The notes beneath the pieces were generated by a model. That model saw only the letters and a list, made by a program, of their open reading frames with translations. It had not been told where the DNA came from and did no database searches. From the NCBI RefSeq assembly GCF_900110945.1, contig NZ_FOFL01000003.1, positions 1-64,000 on the forward strand: 64,000 nucleotides of DNA, written 5' to 3'. The DNA comes from Devosia sp. YR412 (GTDB lineage Bacteria; Pseudomonadota; Alphaproteobacteria; Rhizobiales; Devosiaceae). Position numbers and translations under genes: made by a program. Below, one piece after another: positions 62,966 through 64,000 of this stretch (the first letter of the stretch is position 1; every line of letters starts with the position of its first letter).

Positions 62966-64000
62966 ATGACTGATTATGCCGTCATCATCGTTGGGGGTGG
63001 CCACGCCGGCTCTGAAGCCGCGGCCGCCTCGGCACGTCTGGGTGTCCCGACCGCTCTGGTGACCCACAAGTTTGCCACCATCGGCGAGATGAGCTGCAAT
63101 CCGGCCATTGGTGGTCTCGGCAAGGGCCATCTGGTTCGCGAGATCGACGCGCTGGATGGGTTGATGGGCCGTGTCGCCGATCAGGCTGGCATTCAGTTCC
63201 GCGTTCTCAACCGCCGCAAGGGTCCGGCGGTGCGCGGCCCACGCGCTCAAGCCGATCGCAAGCTTTATCGCGACGCCATGCAGGCGGCCATTCTGGCGCA
63301 GCCCAATCTCGATGTGATCGAGGGCGAGGTCGACGACATCGAGGTGACCAATGGTCATGTCTCGGGTGTCGTCCTGCTCGACGGCCGTCGCATCGGCACC
63401 AAGGCCATAGTGCTCACCACCGGCACCTTCCTCCGAGGCCTGATCCATCGCGGTGAGGAAACCACCCCGGCCGGGCGTCTCGGCGAAAAGCCGGTGCTCG
63501 GTCTCTCCACCCGCCTCGAAAATCTCGGCCTTCAACTCGGCCGGCTCAAGACAGGCACACCGGCCCGGCTTGATGCCAAGAGCATTGATTTTTCCGCGCT
63601 TGAGGAACAGCCCGGCGATAATCCGCCCGAGGCCTTTTCGGCGCTTACCAAGGCGATCACCACGCGTCAGGTCTCTTGCCACATTACCCGCACCACGGCG
63701 GAAACCCACAAGATCATCTCGGACAATCTGCATCGCTCGGCCATGTATTCCGGCCGCATCCAGAGCCGCGGCCCACGCTATTGCCCGTCGATCGAGGACA
63801 AGGTGGTCCGCTTCGCCGATCGCGATAGCCACCAGATTTTCCTAGAGCCGGAAGGTCTCGACGACCAGACCATCTATCCCAATGGTCTCTCCACCTCGCT
63901 GCCCGCCGATGTGCAGGAGACTTTCCTGCGCTCCATGCCAGGGCTGGAAAATGTGAAAATCATCCGGCCCGGCTATGCCATCGAGTATGACTATGTCGAT
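62966..64000 (+). CDS. mnmG: tRNA uridine-5-carboxymethylaminomethyl enzyme MnmG, N-terminal part
   Basis: 345 codons to the window edge (full length is normally about 620). The FAD motif is [10 protein letters not shown] at residues 9-18, followed by the MnmG signature [12 protein letters not shown] near residue 90. It partners MnmE. The start ATG follows TGGAGAATTCGCC. Downstream would come rsmG, parA, parB. Confidence 0.96.
   Translation, partial: MTDYAVIIVGGGHAGSEAAAASARLGVPTALVTHKFATIGEMSCNPAIGGLGKGHLVREIDALDGLMGRVADQAGIQFRVLNRRKGPAVRGPRAQADRKLYRDAMQAAILAQPNLDVIEGEVDDIEVTNGHVSGVVLLDGRRIGTKAIVLTTGTFLRGLIHRGEETTPAGRLGEKPVLGLSTRLENLGLQLGRLKTGTPARLDAKSIDFSALEEQPGDNPPEAFSALTKAITTRQVSCHITRTTAETHKIISDNLHRSAMYSGRIQSRGPRYCPSIEDKVVRFADRDSHQIFLEPEGLDDQTIYPNGLSTSLPADVQETFLRSMPGLENVKIIRPGYAIEYDYVD

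Noticed and set aside
1..64000. tRNA, rRNA, tmRNA or riboswitch genes
   Set aside because: No sequence with the needed conserved arms was recognised by eye; a covariance search could still find a small RNA.

Overview
The window looks like the origin-proximal part of an alphaproteobacterial chromosome in the order Hyphomicrobiales (Rhizobiales). The closest fit by gene content is a Devosia-like genus; that placement is inference from protein character and gene order, not a database match. DNA is GC-rich throughout. Chromosomal housekeeping blocks keep an order known from Rhizobiales: rph-rdgB-hemW, hrcA-grpE, dnaK/dnaJ, hisB-hisH-hisA-hisF-hisE-coaA, hslV-hslU, secB, dnaQ-coaE-aroE-maf, then hemE-hemJ-rho-mnmE-mnmG. 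No rRNA, tRNA or CRISPR array was seen.

Layout. 1-1.3 kb: the edge of an IS30-family element and a DUF2189 membrane protein. 1.3-8.0 kb: a xylose/xyloside module (xynB, xylA, xylB, a LacI-type regulator, a divergent aldose 1-epimerase). 8.3-15.5 kb: a WYL regulator, a cold-shock/DUF1294 fusion, cyclopropane fatty acid synthase, NUDIX, ComM-like ATPase, a GH25 lipoprotein, small ORFs, MarC. 15.7-24.1 kb: gshB, yraN, rsmI, an LpoA-like lipoprotein, hemW, rdgB, a 47-aa ORF, rph, hrcA, grpE. 24.3-32.1 kb: pncA, a pabB-pabC fusion, dnaK behind a heat-shock-type promoter, an unknown protein, a hormone-sensitive-lipase-like protein lacking its catalytic Ser and His, dnaJ. 32.2-38 kb: a GT8 glycosyltransferase, pyrF, a hydroxypyruvate isomerase-like gene, and a small accessory islet bounded by a decayed copy of that gene's 3' end. 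38-45 kb: adenosine kinase, TetR/DUF2214, nth, an Ada-like protein, gpmA, EVE protein, dapB. 44.9-52.2 kb: coaA and the his operon, then hslV-GNAT-hslU. 52.3-58 kb: XRE, Smr, Tim44-like, fxsA, secB, dnaQ, coaE, aroE, maf. 58.0-58.4 kb: a gene-free divergent region next to hemE with DnaA-box-like words and a CtrA site, the probable oriC. 58.4-64 kb: hemE, hemJ, rho, mnmE and the start of mnmG.

The most notable pattern is not a gene. A 14-bp word, GATTCACGTGAAAC in one orientation or the other, occurs nine times exactly and twice with one mismatch between 2.0 and 62.9 kb. It differs by one base from the core of the ParB-binding site parS. Four copies form the end of a roughly 65-90 bp intergenic repeat with hairpins whose stems differ in sequence but keep their pairing; three lie inside genes; two abut terminators; one lies beside a perfect DnaA box; and two bracket the mnmE-mnmG gap, one of them spanning the mnmE stop codon. 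Together with the probable oriC this suggests a dispersed centromere-like field around the origin, partly carried by a structured repeat.
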